The translations under genes and the position numbers were made by a program. 64,000 nucleotides of DNA. Source: Streptomyces sp. P3. Lineage in GTDB: Bacteria; Actinomycetota; Actinomycetes; Streptomycetales; Streptomycetaceae. Positions 27,701 to 38,503 of this stretch are shown in pieces; position 1 is the stretch's first letter, and each line of letters starts with the position of its first letter. The stretch lies in the NCBI GenBank assembly GCA_016893485.2, contig JAFEKX020000001.1, positions 4,712,001 to 4,776,000 of the forward strand. Reading direction: 5' to 3'. The notes beneath the pieces were generated by a model. The model saw only the letters and a list, made by a program, of their open reading frames with translations, was not told the origin of the DNA and searched no databases.

Positions 27701-28279
27701 TGCGTACCACCCACACAGCCGTCAACCGCACCGTCCTCGGCGCCACCGGCCTCACGCTCCTCCTCACCGGATCGTGGCTGGCCGCGACCGATCGCACCCT
27801 CGCTCCCCACCTGCCGTCCTGGTGGCCCACCACCGGCACGGGCACGGTCCTGCTGGACCCGGACCGGCTGGCGCGGCTGCGCGGCGAGGGCTGGTGGACG
27901 CCGACGGTGCTGGCCGCGTCGATCGGCCTGACCCTGCTGCTGGCGCTCTGGACGCTGGGACACCTGCGTACGGGCCCCGCCCGCCGCCTGGCCCCCCTCC
28001 CCGGCTGCACGGTCCGCCCGCAGGCCCTGGCCGAGGCGCTGGCGGCGCGCGCGGCGGCCGTCCCAGGGTGGCCCGCGGCCATGCCCGGGTCCTGCCCCGG
28101 CGCGGCCGACGGCTGGCGGTGGAGCTGCGGGTCTGGCTGGCACCGGACACGTCCCCGACGCCGTGCTCCCCGCCCTGCGCGCGGTGACCGCGGAGGCGGA
28201 CGCGGCGGCGACCCCGTACACCGCGCACACCAGGCTGCGGCTGAGCGCCATCTCGCACCGCGCGCCCCATGTCCGCTGA
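27700..28279 (+). CDS. amaP: AmaP-like alkaline-shock membrane anchor protein, frameshifted
   Basis: About 193 residues from ATG 27700 (TGATG junction with the previous gene). Two membrane helices, NRTVLGATGLTLLLTGSWLA and LAASIGLTLLLALWTLGHL, flank a short outside loop (LPSWWPTTGTGTVLLDPDRL). The cytosolic C-terminal domain reads GCTVRPQALAEALAARAAAV and, after indels near 28070 and 28150, LAVELRVWLAPDT, LPALRAVTAEADAAA, LRLSAISHRAPHVR. This helix-loop-helix plus small alpha/beta domain is the AmaP arrangement, the membrane receptor for Asp23. Confidence 0.75.
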
Positions 28280-29180
28280 GTCGTACCTCGGCCGGGTCCG
28301 CCGCATCGCGGGGGCCCGGCCGCCGGCTGCCTGGTGGCCCGCGCTGCGCCGCACCCCGGTGTCCCTGTGGAACGACGACATCTCGGACTACGCGGCGGCC
28401 CTCACGTACTACGCCATCCTCGCGGTGCTCCCGGCGATGCTCGCCACGGTCATCGCGTTCGGCATGATCAGCCCGGAGACCGCCGAGGAGTTCGTCACCC
28501 ACGTCACGGCGTACGCCCCCGCGGACTCCGGCACCGAACTGCACGCGGCCCTGACCCACGTCCTGCGCACCGACCGAACGGCCTGGCCCCTGCTGGTCGC
28601 GGGCAGCGTCAGCGCCCTCTGGTCGTCGACGAGCTACCTGGCCGTGTTCCGCCGAGCCCTGCACCGCATGCACCACACCCAGGACCGCCGCTCCCCTGGC
28701 GCAAGGCCCCCGCATCGTCCTCACCGCGCTGGCGCTGCTGGGCCTGCTCCTGGTCGGCTCCCCTGACCCTGCTCCTGACCGGCCCCCTGGCGGAGGCGGT
28801 AGGCCGCATGGCGGGCGTCGACGAAACAGCGGCCTGGGCCTGGGACCTCCTACGGTGGCCGGTCCTCCTGTGCCTGGTAGCCCTCCTGGTGGTGGTCGTC
28901 TTCCACACCGGCCCCACCGGAGCGCGCCGCCGCAGCCACAGCCTCCCCCGGCGGCGTCCTCGCCGCCGCCCTCTGGCTCCTCGTCTCCGCCGGCTTCTCC
29001 ACCTACGCCACGACCCTCGGCGCCTACAGCAGGCTCTACGGCTCCCTCTCCGGAAGCGTGGTGTTCCTCGTCTGGCTGTGGCTGTCGAACCTGGCGCTGC
29101 TGAGCGGGGCACAGTTCGCGGCGGAACTGTCCAAGGGCAGGGCGGTGGCGGAGGCGGTACCGGAAGCGGTACCGGAGTAG
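28269..29180 (+). CDS. YihY/BrkB-family inner-membrane protein, frameshifted
   Basis: About 304 residues from ATG 28269, overlapping the AmaP gene by 11 bp. The family hallmark is near the start: WNDDISDYAAALTYYAILAV followed by PAMLATVIAFGMI. Later helices are WPLLVAGSVSALWSSTSYLA, LTALALLGLLLVGS, LLCLVALLVVVVFHTGP and LYGSLSGSVVFLVWLWLSNL, ending LLSGAQFAAELSKGRA. Indels lie near 28695, 28765 and 28915. Formerly mis-annotated as ribonuclease BN; the true role is an uncharacterised transport or membrane function. Confidence 0.85.
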
Positions 29181-29256
29181 GGGTCAGACGGTGTCGTAGG
29201 TTCCGGACGGGTTCTTGGAGTCGTCGTCACGGGGTGCCCTTTCGCAGCTGGTTCAG

Positions 29257-29275
29257 CCCGCCTCACCCGGGCGGG
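29257..29275. terminator. Possible bidirectional terminator between convergent genes
   Basis: CCCGCC and GGCGGG arms around a 7-base loop lie between the convergent YihY and alpha/beta-hydrolase genes. The stem is short. Just beside it, an open frame with no start codon (ending NPSGTYDTV at about 29183, minus strand) was seen but is not called. Confidence 0.4.
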
Positions 29276-29285
29276 ACAACATCCC

Positions 29286-29934
29286 TCAGAGCACCGGCAC
29301 CTCCCCACCCCATAACTCCCCTCAGGCAAGGGATCCGGGGCAACCCCGGGGTCCAGCAGATGGGCGACCAGTGCAGCCGTCATGTCGTGCCAGAGGCCGT
29401 GGCGGCGGAGCATCCCGTGGTCGCCGTCGGCGATGAGTGCCATGCCCGCCCGGGTCGCGCCTTCGTTCCGTGCCCGGCGTACGCAGTCCGCCGTTTCCGC
29501 AGGGGAGGTGACGTGATCGCGTTCTCCGTGCAGCGCGACGACATGGCGCCCCGCCGTCTGCACGACCGGCTCCCCCGGCGGCCACCACGGGGCGAGGGCG
29601 ACGACACCACGCACCTGGGGATGACCCGCGGCGCGCAGAGCGGCCCGGCCTCCCATGGAGTGGCCGAGCAGCACCGTCGGTACGGGGCCGGCGAGCTCGG
29701 TCAGGGCGTCCAGCGCGCGCAGGGCGTCCTGGGCCGCGTCGGCACGGTCGCCGTTCCAGCCGCGGACGCGGTAGCCGACCCGGGCCACCAGCACGTCGGG
29801 GGCAGGGAGTCGGGCGGCCACCGCACGCTCGACGGAGTTCATGCGCAACGCGGCCAACTGCCAAGGCCGCGCGGGGCGTTCACTCGTCGACTGACCCCGT
29901 GCAGGACGAGGACGGCGGCCCGAGGGTGCGACAC
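29286..29934 (-). CDS. Alpha/beta hydrolase (dienelactone-hydrolase-like), frameshifted
   Basis: About 217 residues; the start is uncertain and GTG 29934 (VSHPRAAVLVLHG) is used, with a TTG at 29952 as an alternative. The oxyanion motif HGG follows strand RAAVLVLHG, with an indel near 29895 (GQSTSERPARPWQLAALRMN). The nucleophile elbow is VLLGHSMGGRAAL. The acid is in VVALHGERDHVTSP and the catalytic His in ADGDHGMLRRHG, giving a complete triad. The last codons need one more G to reach the stop at 29286. It is 3' of the lipid-modification operon on the same strand with an 80-bp gap. Confidence 0.7.
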
Positions 29935-30014
29935 GCGCCGCCGTACCCTCAACGCCGGGTGCTGACCGACCTGTTGGGAGATGCCGTGCTCTGCCTCGAT
30001 GACGTACCCCTTCC

Positions 30015-30833
30015 TCACTCCCGCCCCGGCGGACGCGGGAAGAAACCGCTGGTGCGGGCACGGTACTCGGCATACCCCGGCCGGTCGGCCATGTGCTGTT
30101 CCAGGAGGCGTTTTCCGCTGCCCTGGGTCAGCAGCAGGCTCATCACCACCGGCGATACGACGGACACGACGGCCGCCGGCAGGGAGTCGCAGGTGAGCAG
30201 GAACAGGCCCCACCAGACGCAGAAGTCGCCGAAGTAGTTCGGATGCCGGGTCCAGGACCACAGGCCGCGGTCCATGAGCTTGCCCCGGTTGGCGGAATCG
30301 GCGCGGAACCGGGCCAGTTGGGCGTCCCCGACCGCCTCGAAACCGATCCCGACCGCCCACAACGCCGTACCGGCGACGTAGGTGACGAGCGACGGCCGAC
30401 CTGACACGTACTGCGCCGCCTGCACCGGCAGGGACACCAGCCAGACCAGCGAGCCCTGGAGGAGATAGACCATGCGCAGGGCGTACGCGTTGCGACTGCC
30501 GGGCGCCTTGGCCAACATCCGTTCGTAGCGCGGGTCTTCGCCGTGACCGCGGCCCCGGCGCCCGATGTGGATCGCCAGCCGCAGCCCCCAGACCGCCGTC
30601 AGCGCCGTCACGACCAGTCGTCGTACGACATCGCCCTCGCCGGCGGAGGCGGCGAAGGTCGCTACGGCCACCGCCGTGAAGGCGGCACCCCAGGCCACGT
30701 CGACGATCCGGTGCACGCCGATGCGCAGCGCCACGGCGAAGGTCGCGAGCATGACCGCCAACGAAGCCCCGGCCGCCCAGGCGAGGTTGAGCGCGAAGGC
30801 GGTCCAAGGGAAGCCCATGGAGAAGCCGTTCAT
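30015..30833 (-). CDS. DUF1295 membrane protein (steroid 5-alpha-reductase-like)
   Basis: 272 residues, intact, from ATG 30833, overlapping the methyltransferase stop (ATGA). About six to seven membrane helices (for example FALNLAWAAGASLAVMLATF, LVTYVAGTALWAVGIGFEAV). The C-terminal motif SWTRHPNYFGDFCVWWGLFL is the signature of DUF1295 and of the isoprenylcysteine methyltransferase/steroid reductase superfamily. In this gene set (FAD oxidoreductase, DUF1365, Cfa-like, DUF1295) it is a candidate lipid reductase. Located in the cytoplasmic membrane. Confidence 0.9.
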   Translation of the reverse strand: MNGFSMGFPWTAFALNLAWAAGASLAVMLATFAVALRIGVHRIVDVAWGAAFTAVAVATFAASAGEGDVVRRLVVTALTAVWGLRLAIHIGRRGRGHGEDPRYERMLAKAPGSRNAYALRMVYLLQGSLVWLVSLPVQAAQYVSGRPSLVTYVAGTALWAVGIGFEAVGDAQLARFRADSANRGKLMDRGLWSWTRHPNYFGDFCVWWGLFLLTCDSLPAAVVSVVSPVVMSLLLTQGSGKRLLEQHMADRPGYAEYRARTSGFFPRPPGRE

Positions 30834-32145
30834 CGCCGGTCCTGCGTCTCTGGGTGCGGTTTGGTGAACAGGTACTGCTGGACGTCCAGGTAGCCGGAGC
30901 GGAAACCGGCCTCGGAGTAGGCGAGGTAGAAGGTCCACAGCCTGTGGAAGACCTCGTCGAAGCCGAGCGCGGCCACCTCGTCGGCGCGCTCGGTGAACCG
31001 TTCGCGCCACAGGCGCAGCGTCTCGGCGTAGTGGGCGCCGAAGGCGTCGCGGCGGGCGAGGCGCAGGCCGGTGTGGTCGCGCGCGGTCTCCTCGATCGCG
31101 TCGGTGGAGGGATGAGTCCGCCGGGGAAGACGTACTTGTGGATCCAGGTGAAGGTGTCCCGGGAGGCGAGCATCCGGTCGTGCGGCATGGTGATGGCCTG
31201 GAGCGCCAACCGGCCGCCCGGCGCGAGCCGTTGGTCAAGGGCGCCGAAGTACACCGGCCAGAACTCGGCGCCGACCGCCTCGATCATCTCGACGCTGACG
31301 ACCGCGTCGTACGTCCCCGACGCCTCGCGGTAGTCGCACAGTTCGATGGAGACCCGCTCGCCGAGACCCGCCGCCCGCACCCGTTCCACGGCCAGGTCGC
31401 GCTGCTCGCGGGAGAGGGTGAGCGAGGTGACGCGGGCGCCCCGGGCGGCGGCCCGCAGGGCGAGTTCGCCCCAGCCGGTGCCGATCTCCAGGAGCCGGGT
31501 GCCCTCGCCGACGTCCGCGAGGTCCAACAGGCGGTCGATCTTGCGGTGTTGGGCCGCCGCGAGGAGGTCGTGGCTCGCGGGGAAGCCCCGGAACACGGCG
31601 GAGGAGTAGGTGAGGGTGTCGTCGAGGAAGAGGGCGAAGAGGTCGTTCGACAGGTCGTAGTGGCGGCTGATGTTGGCCCGGGAACCGTCGGGGGTGTTGC
31701 GCTCGGTGTGCGGGTGGCGGGGTGCCCACAGGGTGCGCAACCGTTGCAGCGGGGCCGGGATCAACTCGGCCGCGTGACCGGCCAGTACGGTCAGCGCGGC
31801 GACCAGGTCGGGGGCGTCCCACTCACCGGCCATGTACGACTCGCCGAAGCCGATCAGGCCCTCGGTGCCGATGCGGGCGTGGAAGGCGGCCGGGTCGTGG
31901 ACGTCGATCAGGGGGCCGCCCTTGCCGACGTCCGGGGCACCCGCGAACCGCGCCCGTAGCGGGAGTCGGGCGAGGGCTCGGCGGACGAGGGCCCTGGTGA
32001 GAGTGGTGCGGACGCGGGAAGCGCGGGGTATGGCGTCGATGTCGGACCAGGGCGCGGGGGCGGCGGGGCGCGGGTGACCGGCGGGCACCGCACCGGCGTC
32101 GGCGATGGGCGTGCCGGTGGTGAACCGGCGCTCTGCTGTCGTCAT
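30830..32145 (-). CDS. Cyclopropane-fatty-acid-synthase-like SAM methyltransferase, one frameshift
   Basis: About 439 residues from ATG 32145, overlapping the DUF1365 stop. The N-domain includes LIGFGESYMAGEWDAPDLVA and SRANISRHYDLSNDLFALFL, then TYSSAVF. The SAM motif is TRLLEIGTGWGELALRAAAR, followed by VTSLTLSREQRDLAVERV and YDAVVSVEMIEAVGAEFWPV. After an indel near 31110 the C-terminus continues FHRLWTFYLAYSEAGFRSGY and LDVQQYLFTKP. Family members transfer a methylene or methyl group to the double bond of membrane lipid acyl chains. Partners are the flanking overlapping genes. Confidence 0.9.
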
Positions 32146-33086
32146 GTCGCTGTCTCCGAAGTGCGGTGCTCAGGGCGGTCGTCGGGAGGGAGTCCGGGGC
32201 GTTCGTCGGCTCGACGGCGGGGCTGGACCGGCAGCCCCCGCAGGTAGAGGCGGATGCCGTGGACCCGGATCGCGGCCGACACGGCGAGGGTGGACCAGGG
32301 GTGGCGCACCGCCAGCCGCAGCAGCCGGGCGGTGCTCGCCTCGCGCCGGGTGCCGCGTACCGTCGCGGTGAAGGCACGGCCGCCCTCGCGGTCCAGGTGC
32401 ACGGTCAGGGAGAGTTGGGCTCCGGGCGCGGGCAGCCGCATGCGGTAGTGGCCGTCGACCGGGAAGAACGGCGAGACGTACAGGGCCTTTTCGGTGCCCG
32501 CGGTCCCGGTCGCGTCCGGCCGGAGGAGGTAGCAGTGCCGCCCGCCGTAGGTGTTGTGCACCTCGGCGACCACACACCGCAGCTGCTCATCGGGGCCGTG
32601 ACACCAGTACAGCGTCAGCGGGTTGAACACGTACCCGAACACCCGCGCATGCGCCAGCATCACCACCCGGCCGCCGTCCAGATCCACCCCGTGCCCGGCG
32701 AGGAAGGCGTCGAGCCCGGCCCGGATCGAGGGCACGTTCTCGTCGCCGGTGAAGTGGTCGCGCGGGTCGAAGCGGGCCAAGGGGCGCAGCAGGCGCGGGA
32801 GTCGGGGCGGCCGGTCGGGGTCGATGAGCCACATGTACGTGCGGTGCCGCAGCGCGTAGCGGCTCGGGGTGGTGCGGACGTGGGCGATCGTGCAGGAGTA
32901 CAACGCGGGTACGGCACTCGGCGGCGAGGCAGCCGACCCGGCGGATACCGCCACCGGCACGGCAATCGTCCGCCCCGCTACGACACTCCCCGGCACCGGC
33001 ACGGCGACCGCCTGCCCCGCCACTTCACTCGCCGGCGACGGAGCCTCCCCGGGTGCTGAACTCCCCCACTCCGCCCGCCCGTTCAC
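32142..33086 (-). CDS. DUF1365 family protein
   Basis: 314 residues, intact, from GTG 33086, overlapping the FAD oxidoreductase stop (GTGA). The domain proper begins at about residue 80 (ALYSCTIAHVRTTPSRYALR) and contains MWLIDPDRPPRLP, VVMLAHARVFGYVFNPLTLY, WCHGPDEQLRCVVAEVHNTY, YVSPFFPVDGHYRMRLP and VHLDREGGRAFTATV. The first 80 residues are an Ala/Val/Pro-rich, repeat-like extension not typical of the family. The biochemical role is unknown; it always travels with the FAD oxidoreductase and Cfa-like methyltransferase, implying a shared lipid pathway. Confidence 0.88.
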   Translation of the reverse strand: MNGRAEWGSSAPGEAPSPASEVAGQAVAVPVPGSVVAGRTIAVPVAVSAGSAASPPSAVPALYSCTIAHVRTTPSRYALRHRTYMWLIDPDRPPRLPRLLRPLARFDPRDHFTGDENVPSIRAGLDAFLAGHGVDLDGGRVVMLAHARVFGYVFNPLTLYWCHGPDEQLRCVVAEVHNTYGGRHCYLLRPDATGTAGTEKALYVSPFFPVDGHYRMRLPAPGAQLSLTVHLDREGGRAFTATVRGTRREASTARLLRLAVRHPWSTLAVSAAIRVHGIRLYLRGLPVQPRRRADERPGLPPDDRPEHRTSETAT

Positions 33087-34374
33087 CACCGCACTCCCAA
33101 CGCCGCCGCGGCCTCCACACCCGACCGGCACCCGTCCTCGTGGAAACCCCACCCGTGATAGGCGCCCGCGAACACGCAGACGTCACCGGCGAGTTCGGGC
33201 AGCCGCTGCTGCGCGGCGACCGACTCCGGGGTGTAGACGGGGTGTTCGTAGACCATGCGGGCCAGCACGCGGTCGGGGTCGACGCGGTCCTCGCCGCCGA
33301 GGGTGACCACGAACGTCTCGGTGGCGTCGAGGCGTTGGAGGCGGTTCATGTCGTAGCTGACCCGGACCCGTTCGGCGCCGACCTCGCAGGACGGCATCAG
33401 GTGGTTCCAGGACGCGCGGGCGCCCGGCGCGCTGGGCAGGAGCCGGGTGTCGGTGTGCAGGAGCGTGGTGTTGCGGGAGTACGGAAACGCGCCGAGCAAC
33501 TCCCGCTCCAGCGCGGTCGGTTCGGCGAGGATTCGGAGCGCCTGGTCCGGGTGGACGGCGATCACGACGGCGTCGTAGGACTCGGTGGTGCCGTCCTCGG
33601 CGGTGATGTCGGCGCGGTCGGCGTGACGGCGTACGGACCGCACGGGGGTGTTGGTCCGGATATCGCCGATGTGCTTGGCGATGCGCTCGACGTAGGTGCC
33701 CGAGCCGCCGGTGACCGTGCGCCACACGGGCGAGCCGCCGACGGACAGCATGCCGTGGTGCTCCAGGAACCGGAACAGATAGGCGGCCGGGTAGCGTTGG
33801 GCGGTCTCGGCGTCGCAGGACCACACGGCCGACACCATCGGCGTGACGAAGTGGGCGCGGAAATAGGCGGAGTAGCCCTCCCGGTCCAGGAACTCGCCCA
33901 GGGTGAGGGCCTCTTGGCCGCCCGGGCCAGCAGGCGGCGGGCCGCGCGGTGGAAGAGGGGCACCTCGGCGAGCAGCCGCAGATAGCGGGGGCGCAGGAGG
34001 TTGCGGGGCTGGGCGAAGAGCCCGGCGGGGCCGCGCGCACCGGCGTACTCCAGTCCGCAGCCCTCGCAGCGGACCGACATGCTCATCTCCGACTCCTGCG
34101 TGGGGACGCCGAGTTCGTCGAAGAGCCGCAACAGGCGGGGATACGTACGCCGGTTGTGCACGATGAAGCCGGAGTCGACGCGGTGCACCCGGCCGTCCTG
34201 CGGCGAGGTCAGTTCATGGGTGTGCGCGTGCCCGCCGAGCCGGTCGTCGGCCTCGTAGAGGGTGACGTGACCGGCCCGGCCCAGGAGGTAGGCGGCGGTC
34301 AGCCCCGCCACCCCGGAACCGATCACCGCGGTCCGGCGCCCGTACCGCGCCGTCCGCTCCGTCTCCGTCTCCAT
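33083..34374 (-). CDS. FAD-dependent amine-oxidase-type oxidoreductase, one frameshift
   Basis: About 430 residues. ATG 34374 is chosen because AAGGAG lies 11 bp upstream; GTG 34383 is too close to it. The dinucleotide motif is RRTAVIGSGVAGLTAAYLLG, then HVTLYEADDRLGGHAHTHEL. Later segments include RVDSGFIVHNRRTYPRLLRL, GMLSVGGSPVWRTVTGGSGT, VVIAVHPDQALRILAEP and VCVFAGAYHGWGFHEDGCRS, the closing FAD motif. One indel near 33910 joins ARAAK to EALTLGEFLDREGYSAYF. It is the first gene of a four-gene coupled operon and probably acts on an unsaturated acyl chain or pigment-like lipid. Confidence 0.88.
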
Positions 34375-34485
34375 CTCCGTCACGTCTCCTTCCGCCGGTC
34401 AGGGGTCCACGCGTAATCCGGATCAGGTCGGGGGCGGATTGGCCGAATGTCGAAATGAGTGGTGAGCGGCCCGCACCAACACGAA

Positions 34486-34510
34486 ACCCCCAGGTCAGAG
34501 ACCTGGGGGT
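34486..34510 (-). terminator. Terminator of the serine hydrolase gene
   Basis: Perfect 11-bp inverted repeat ACCCCCAGGTC (34486-34496), loop AGA, GACCTGGGGGT (34500-34510), 26 bp beyond the stop of the minus-strand gene at 34536. Confidence 0.85.
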
Positions 34511-34535
34511 GGGGTGTCGAGCGGGCGGGACGGCT

Positions 34536-35752
34536 CTAGCGCGTGGGCGTCGAGCCGTCGTAGACGTGGCCGGGGTGGCGATCTGCGTGATCGCGCGGGC
34601 GACCAGGGTGGAGGGTTCCTGGCCGCCGGTGGTGATGTCGGTGTTGAGCAGGACGACCAGGGTCGCCTTGAGGGCGGGGAGGTAGACCGTCACGGACTCG
34701 TAGCCGGGGATGGAACCGTTGTGCCCGATCCAGCCGCCGGTCTCGAAGATGCCGAGGCCGTAGTCGAGGCCCGGGAAGCCGGTCGGCAGTACCTTCAGGC
34801 GCTGCTTCTGGGTCTCCGGGCTGAGCAGGGCGCCGGTGGCGACGGTCTTCGCCCAGCTGTGCAGATCGTGCAGGTCCGAGATCATCGCGCCGGCCGACCA
34901 GGCCCAACTAGGGTTCCAGTCGGTGGAGTCGGTGACCGCGCCGGTCAGCGTCTGGTTGGTGTAGCCGTGCGCGTGCGGCTCGGGGAACTCGCGGACGTTC
35001 GGGCCGTCGGGGAACAGCGTGCGCTCGAGGTGGGCCGGGCGCAGCACCCGCCGGTTGATGACATCGGCGACGTGGTGACCGGTGACCTTCTCGATCACCA
35101 GGCCCAGGAGGACGAGGTTGCTGTTGTTGTAGACGAACACCTTGCCGGGCGCGCCGGTGTTGCGGTGCTTGAACCCGTAGGCGAGCAGCTCACGCGGGGT
35201 GAACGTGCGGTACGGGTCGCTCAGCAGGTCGTGCGCGAAGTCGGCGTCGGCGCTGTACGGGAAGAGTCCGCTGCGCATCTCGGCCAGGTGGCGCAGGGTG
35301 ATGCGGCGGCCGTTCGGTACGCCCGGGACGTAGTGGGAGATCGGGTCGTCGAGGCGGATGCGCCCGTCGTCGACGAGCTGGAGCAGCGCGGTGACCGTGA
35401 AGGTCTTGGTCTCGCTGCCGATCCGTGAGTAGAAGCCGGTGCTCATCGGCTGCCCCGTGGCCTTGTCGGCGACGCCCGTCGCGCGGACGTAGCAGCCCTT
35501 GCCCGGCATCCACAGCCCGACGGCGACACCGGGAATCCCGGCGTCGCGCCGGACCCCGGCGATGGCCTTGTCCAGCCGGGCCGTCGCATCCCGGCCGAGC
35601 CCGGGGCCCGAGGAGCACTCGTCATGGTCACCGCCGTGGGTACGGACCGCGCCGACGGCGGTCGCGGCCGGCGCCGCCGTCATCGGGGCGGCCAGCACGG
35701 ACGCCATCAGCAGCGCGGCCGCGAGGAGTCGTCGGGGAGGAGTACGTCGCAT
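34536..35752 (-). CDS. Secreted serine hydrolase / D-alanyl-D-alanine carboxypeptidase type (beta-lactamase family C), one frameshift
   Basis: About 405 residues from ATG 35752. The signal peptide is RRLLAAALLMASVLAAPMTA. The active-site SxxK is SRIGSETKTFTVTALLQL; the YxN equivalent is VYNNSNLVLLGL; HxG is GWIGHNGSIPGY. The domain also shows LRHLAEMRSGLFPYSAD and WSAGAMISDLHDLHSWAKTV. One indel near 34575 leads to the last codons VYDGSTPTR. These enzymes trim or sense peptidoglycan peptides outside the cell. It is convergent in function, though not in operon, with the second such gene at 41788. Confidence 0.88.
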
Positions 35753-35919
35753 GGGGGCGCTTCTTCCGGGTCGGGGGCGGGGTGCGTCGGGGTGGGAATT
35801 CCACGGCACCATCCGCGGCCCGCCGCACGACCGTCCTGCGGCACGCGTCCCCCGAGACCACTCGATCGGACCGATGTTCGCCTACGGCACGGATGTCCTG
35901 CGGTGCGGCGGACGGGGAC

Positions 35920-35963
35920 GGCCGGTGAGGGGGCGGCCGGTGAGGGGGTGGCCGGTGAGGGGC
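35920..35963. repeat. Three tandem 15-bp repeats just after the FtsX permease stop
   Basis: Three copies of GGCCGGTGAGGGGGC (last base variable, third copy shortened) lie 7 bp beyond the permease stop at 35970. The remaining 35753-35919 spacer holds no gene. Confidence 0.8.
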
Positions 35964-35969
35964 GGCCCG

Positions 35970-38500
35970 TCACTGGGCGCGGATCGCGTCCGCCGGCGGG
36001 GTCCGCAGTGCCTGCCGGGTGGGCAGCTCGATGGTGAGGAAGGCGGTGGCCGTCACCATGAGGGCGAGGCCGGGCAGGAGCCAGACCGGGCCCGCAGGCC
36101 ACGGGTGGCCCAGGAAGCCCTGGCCCAGCAGCGCCAGCGGGATCGCGGAGAGCAGCAGGGCCGTGGTGAGGGCGGTCGCCGCCGTCATCGCGGCCTCGCG
36201 GCGCATCATCGCCCGGATCTGCCGGGGTGTGGTGCCGTTGAGGCGGAGGGCACCCAGTTCGACCCGGCGCTGGGCGGTGGCCGCGACCAGCTTGTTGGCG
36301 ATGCTCAGCAGGAGGTAGACGAGCAGGACCACGATCGTGACGAGGTTGATCCACACCTCGGGCGGTGCGTCCTCAAGCCCGCCGGTGGAAGGGGGTCGGC
36401 GGGTCCGAGGGTCAGGCCGGGGTGGGCCGCGGCGAGCGCCGTGACGTTCTGGTCGGCCTGCGCCGTGCCGTCCGTGCGGATCAGGAGGGACTGGTCGAGG
36501 GCCGTCGTGGTGTGTCCGGCGGCGAGGTCGTGGGCCAGCACCACCGTGCCGAAGCCGAGCCCTCGGCCGTAGACCGCGACCACCTTGGGGTGGACCTCCG
36601 TGCCGTCGCCGAGGACCAGGTCCACCGTGTGGCCTACGGTCGCGGACCGCGTCCGGGCGACATCGCTGCTGACGGCGACGGTCGCGCCGGTGAGGCGGCC
36701 GAGGCCGCCGTCCCGTACGTCGAGGTCGAGGACGCCCGCCGCGTCCGGGGTGAGGATCGTCGCGGCACCCGACTCGGACGCCGGGTCGCCGAACTCCTTG
36801 TACTGCCACACCACGGTCGTCGAACCGACGGGCGCGGCGGCCCGTACGCCCCGCGTCTTGCGTACGGCGGCGAGCGTGCCCTCGGGCAGACCGCCCAACG
36901 CCGGTGCACTCAGCCGCAGTTGGGCCAGGGTCCCGGTCGTCGTGTCCTGCGCGGTGGCGGCCAGGACGGTCGTCTGGGTGAAGGTGTACGTCAGCACGAA
37001 CACGACGGCCATGGCCAGCGTGGAGACGATCCCCGCGTTGCGCAGGGCGTAGGCGCGCAGGTTGGCCATCGCCAGCCAGGTCGGCGCCGAGCCGCCGTGC
37101 CGTGTCGCACGCGCCGCCGCCCCGCCGACTCCCCGCACCAGCGCCGGACCCGCCAGGGCCAGCCCGATCGCACCGACGATCCCGGCGAGCGAGGTCGCCG
37201 TGGCGCCGATGACCGTGCGGGAGAACAGCGGCAGCGCCGACCCCGCGGTCGCTACGACGATGACGGCCACGCCGATCCGGGTCCGGGCCCGCGACGGATC
37301 ACGCGGCTCGCTGCGCGACTCGGCGACCGCCTCGGTGGCCGGCATCCGCGAGGTCCGCCAGGCCGAACCCCGGGCCGACACCTGGACGGCGAGCAGCATC
37401 AGCACGACCGCCGCGAACGCGGGCAACGGGCTGAAGGTGAGCGGCAGTTGGGCCGGTATCACACCCCGGTCCGCGAGCAGTCCCCGGAACTGTCCGGCCA
37501 GCAGATACCCGAGGCCCACCCCGGGTGCCACGGCGACGGCCGCGACGACGGTGGACTGCGCTGCGGCCAGCCGCCGGATCTGCTTCGGCGTCGCGCCCAC
37601 CGCCCGCATCAACGCCAGGTCCCGCCGCTGCCCGCCGATCGCCACGGCCAGCGCACTCGCCATCACGAACCCGGTGATCAGCAGCACGATCCCGGACAGC
37701 GACCCGGCCAGCAGCACCAGCAGCGACCGCGAGGCCCCGGCCCCGGGCGCCGCCGTGTCGCCCCGCCCGGCTCCGGTGACGGCCAGGAGCCCGGTGCCCC
37801 GCACCTTCGTACGGACTTCGGCGGCGACCCGCGACTCGGCGCCGGGCGCGGTGCGCAGACCGACCAGGTCGACACGGCTGGACAGGCCCGACAGTCCTAC
37901 GGCCGTCTCGTCGGCGAAGTAGACACCGGCGCCCGGGGTGTTGACGACCGCCGACACGCGATAGCCGCTCGCGGGGCGGGAGTTGATGACGACCTGGACG
38001 CGGTCGCCCGGCTTGATACCGGCCGCCGCGGCGGTCGTACCGTCCACCGCGACCTCGCCGGCACCGGTCGGCGCGCTGCCCTCGACGCGCGGGGCGGCCA
38101 GCAGCTTGGTGGACGACCAGCCGTGTCCTGTCACCTGCGGGTCCTCGGACGACGACGCCACGACCCGGCCGTGCGGGTCGACGAGAGCGGCCGGGAAGCT
38201 GATGTCGCCGACGGCTGCGGTCACGCCCGGCAACTTGCCGAGCTCGCCGACAAGTTGAGCCGGGATGCGACGCCGTTCCGGGAGGGCGAGCGGGAGGTCG
38301 CCCGGCGGGTGGACCTCCTGGTCGGCGGCGACCACGACGGAGGCTCCGGCGAGGCGGCCCGCGGGCAGGTGGGAGCGGAGGCCGGACTCGGCGAGGACGC
38401 CGGTCGCGGTGACCAGCGCCGCGCCGCCGAGCACCGCGCAGGCCACGGCGATCAGGGCGGTGACACGGTGGCCGACCATCTGTAGCGCGAGACGGAACAT
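35970..38500 (-). CDS. FtsX-like ABC transporter permease, one frameshift
   Basis: About 843 residues from ATG 38500. The N-terminal membrane helix VTALIAVACAVLGGAALVTA precedes a long outside domain (MacB-type; GDISFPAALVDPHGRVVASS, TAAAAGIKPGDRVQVVINSR). A first FtsX triplet includes LLVLLAGSLSGIVLLITGFV and RRDLALMRAVGATPKQIRRL; a second copy of the whole layout follows (LVTIVVLLVYLLLSIANKLV, ELGALRLNGTTPRQIRAMMR). One indel near 36390 breaks it before the last triplet. With the ATPase at 38504 it forms a MacB/LolC-type system that moves hydrophobic substrates or antimicrobial peptides out of the membrane rather than transporting classically. Confidence 0.9.
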
Positions 38501-38503
38501 GGC

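Noticed and set aside
29183..29250. Short minus-strand frame ending NPSGTYDTV
   Set aside because: It has no start codon and an in-frame stop just upstream; too little support for a gene.
36365..38485. Long plus-strand open frame opposite the FtsX permease
   Set aside because: It is an antisense shadow in GC-rich DNA: Arg/Gly-rich with no motifs, while the minus strand encodes a clear permease.
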